NCBI GenBank assembly: GCA_023429685.1
Contig: JAEZDF010000010.1
Coordinates: forward strand, 1-7,548
Direction of reading: 5' to 3'
Length of the DNA stretch: 7,548 nt
Source of the DNA: Bacillota bacterium
Lineage (GTDB): Bacteria; Bacillota; Clostridia; Oscillospirales; Ruminococcaceae
In this document: positions 6,000 to 7,548 of the stretch, piece by piece
How positions within the stretch are numbered: position 1 is the stretch's first letter
Layout: each line of letters opens with the position of its first letter
Program-made: the position numbers and the translations under genes
The notes under the pieces: model-generated
What the model was told of the DNA's origin: nothing
What the model saw: only the letters and a program-made list of their open reading frames with translations
The model's database searches: none

Positions 6000-6018
6000 C
6001 GTACTGCGGTGGTGTGAT
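5990..6018 (-). promoter_or_regulatory. Candidate asnB promoter (sigma-A or sporulation sigma)
   Basis: The minus strand has a perfect TATAAT (5990-5995) with ATCACA (6013-6018) 17 bp upstream, a four-of-six match to TTGACA. The same bases read CATATAAT (5990-5997), which resembles the sigma-E -10 CATACAAT, with an AC 16 bp upstream as for sigma-K. The sequence does not decide between vegetative and mother-cell use. Confidence 0.45.
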
Positions 6019-6073
6019 AGCATAGGTATCAAACGACAACCGAAGAATCAATTGTTCCGCTTCTAATGCAAAA

Positions 6074-6123
6074 AAGGTCTGCCGCAAACCGATGTTGTTA
6101 CACACGGATTTGCGGCAGACCTT
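6074..6123 (-). terminator. Rho-independent terminator of the uracil permease gene
   Basis: A perfect 15-bp stem pairs 6074-6088 with 6109-6123 around a 20-nt loop. On the minus strand the stem runs into a six-U tract (6070-6075). It lies 28 nt after the permease stop codon. It is the strongest terminator in the window and isolates the permease from asnB. Confidence 0.92.
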
Positions 6124-6151
6124 AATTATTACTGCCTAATGGACAAACGAA

Positions 6152-7543
6152 TTATTCCGCTTCCTTCTTTTTGCCGATGCTAAGGATAAGGTTAAGCAGA
6201 ATGCCGAACAACGCGGCAGACGCGATAGCGGGAAGCTCAAAGCCAAACATCGGGATCATTCCACCCGGGAAGGCAAAGCTGCCGCCCAGACCGATAATCA
6301 GAATGGTGGACATCACCGCGAGGTTGCGGGCGTCAAACATATCCACCTGTTTGCTCATGATGATGGTAATACCCTGCGAGGCGATCACGCCGAACAGATA
6401 GATCGAGATACCACCGATAACAGCAGAGGGGATAGAGTATACCGCAGCGCTGAGCGGAGTAAAGCAGGAGATAACCATCGTGATGATTGCGGCCGCAACC
6501 AGTACAGGAACGGAAAAGTTTTTGGTGATTGCCATCGTACTGAGGTTCTCACCATAGTTGGTGCCGGCGGGACCGCCGATTGCACCAGAGATCATATCGC
6601 CCAGACCGTCACCGATCAGGTTAAGACCGAGCTTGTCCGCAATCTTGAACTCTTTCTTCGTGCCTTTTTTCTTAGCAAGGTCGTTGACATAGATGTCGAG
6701 CTGGTACAGGTGCGCGGTGGACTCGGGGATGGTAGCGATGGCAATGGGCATGATAGCGGCAACCGCAGCCCAATCTGCTTTAGGCAGTGTAAAATGAGGC
6801 AGTGCAAAGCCGATTGCGGGAATAGCAAATGCCGATTCAGTTGCACCAAGCTTTGCAAAGTCGCAGTAGTTAATGCCAGTAACCAGACCGAGTACCAGTG
6901 CGAGCACGTAGCCAGTCAATAGTCCGAGCAGGATGGGAAGCTGCGACCATGTGCCCTTGAGATAGACGGAAAACAGGATGGTGGCAAGCAGGGTAACAAG
7001 GCAGATTACCCACGCAAGGTTGGTAGCAAGCACCGTGTTCGCCTCAGTTACATTCCCCGGCAGGGAAAGTGGATTGGATATCGCCGTGCCTGCCAGCGAA
7101 AGGCCAATTACGATTGCAATGCTTCCCGTAATGGTGGGGGGCAGAACGCGCTCTATGGCCTTTTGACCAAACTGCTTGATGATAAGACCTGCCGCGATGG
7201 AAACCAGACCGGACAGTACGATACCAAACTGTGCAACAGCAATCTTATCGTCCGCAACGGGACCCGCAAATGCCTGTGCCCCGGTAATAGAGCAGATGGC
7301 GGCGATGTAAGAAAAGCTGGAGCCGTAATAAAGCGGTATCTTCCTGCCTGTGATTAGGATAAAGCCGATGGTGGCAAGACCGCTTGCAAAGATGGTGGTG
7401 GATACATGGAATCCGGTCAAAAGTGCCACGAGCACCGTGGCGGGGAACATAACGATAATCTGCTGCAGTGCGAAAAGCAGTAGCTTTGGCAGGGGCGGAC
7501 GTTCATCCGGCAGATACCCTGCAACTATTTTTTGCTGTGCCAA
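6152..7543 (-). CDS. NCS2-family nucleobase permease, probably uracil permease (start at window edge)
   Basis: Integral membrane transporter of the nucleobase-cation symporter-2 family (UraA/PyrP-like), importing a nucleobase, most likely uracil, with protons. About 463 residues are visible, dominated by hydrophobic segments consistent with the family's 14 transmembrane helices. Diagnostic sites: YYGSSFSYI (72-80), PESTAHLYQ (273-281) with Glu274 and His278 spaced like UraA Glu241 and His245, and GPAGTNYGEN (324-333) with Glu332 matching UraA Glu290. The NYGEN motif favours uracil permeases over the xanthine/urate branch. LPPTITG (134-140) and the C-terminal GMIPMFGFELPAIA block also fit. The first visible start is a TTG at 7543, only five bases from the edge, and the frame is open to the boundary, so the true start may lie outside. 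No pyr genes or regulatory leader are visible. Confidence 0.93.
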   Translation of the reverse strand: MAQQKIVAGYLPDERPPLPKLLLFALQQIIVMFPATVLVALLTGFHVSTTIFASGLATIGFILITGRKIPLYYGSSFSYIAAICSITGAQAFAGPVADDKIAVAQFGIVLSGLVSIAAGLIIKQFGQKAIERVLPPTITGSIAIVIGLSLAGTAISNPLSLPGNVTEANTVLATNLAWVICLVTLLATILFSVYLKGTWSQLPILLGLLTGYVLALVLGLVTGINYCDFAKLGATESAFAIPAIGFALPHFTLPKADWAAVAAIMPIAIATIPESTAHLYQLDIYVNDLAKKKGTKKEFKIADKLGLNLIGDGLGDMISGAIGGPAGTNYGENLSTMAITKNFSVPVLVAAAIITMVISCFTPLSAAVYSIPSAVIGGISIYLFGVIASQGITIIMSKQVDMFDARNLAVMSTILIIGLGGSFAFPGGMIPMFGFELPAIASAALFGILLNLILSIGKKKEAE

Positions 7544-7548
7544 ACAGT

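Larger units (their letters stand above)
5806..6069 (-). other. Long upstream/leader region of asnB
   Basis: This gene-free stretch holds a candidate promoter and dyad (5979-6018) and a roughly 180-nt leader. Within the leader, AGAAGG-A-AGG (plus positions 5953-5962) can pair with CCT-A-CCTTCT (5933-5942), leaving a 10-nt loop. That loop contains the ATG of a six-codon frame, MAPYLL-stop (5929-5949), whose Shine-Dalgarno-like AAGGAAGG lies in the stem. I looked for the conserved T-box sequence expected in an asparagine-responsive leader and did not see it, nor any other riboswitch I recognise. Confidence 0.45.

Overview
The window most likely comes from an endospore-forming member of the Bacillota, probably class Clostridia. 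The evidence is two core spore genes side by side (spore photoproduct lyase and dipicolinate synthase), clostridial-type protein sequences, strong Shine-Dalgarno sites and several likely TTG starts. GC content is moderate: short hand counts give about 52% in asnB and about 38% in one accessory gene. No species can be named from the sequence alone.

Layout from left to right. (1) Positions 1-817, minus strand: 5' part of splB, the radical-SAM spore photoproduct lyase; its C-terminus is off the left edge. (2) Positions 818-987: a short divergent control region carrying a match to the forespore sigma-G promoter consensus facing splB and a match to the mother-cell sigma-K consensus facing dpaA. 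(3) Positions 988-2470, plus strand: dpaA and dpaB, overlapping, which together make dipicolinate synthase. A strong hairpin terminator follows. (4) Positions 2474-4059: an accessory interval. A VOC/PhnB-like gene and an unrecognised cysteine-bearing gene, both minus strand, lie between two direct repeats. Each repeat is a near-identical terminator hairpin, then 39 nt, then the 3' end of an asnB-type gene. The right-hand copy is the real end of asnB. The left-hand copy (2558-2638) is an orphan 26-codon remnant. (5) Positions 3952-5805, minus strand: asnB, a complete glutamine-hydrolysing asparagine synthetase. Its upstream region holds a possible promoter with a dyad and a six-codon leader ORF in a hairpin. 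(6) Positions 6074-7543, minus strand: an NCS2 uracil permease with a strong terminator; its start touches the right edge.

How the genes fit together. DpaA and DpaB make the dipicolinate that loads the spore core. Dipicolinate influences spore-DNA UV photochemistry, and SplB reverses the resulting thymine dimer at germination, so the left third is a compact spore-DNA protection locus. asnB resembles the AsnB/AsnO group, one member of which (B. subtilis AsnO) is linked to sporulation, but a sporulation role here is only inference. The permease is probably ordinary pyrimidine salvage. I see no CRISPR array, transposase, tRNA or rRNA. The most unusual structure is the asnB-tail/terminator direct repeat around the two accessory genes.
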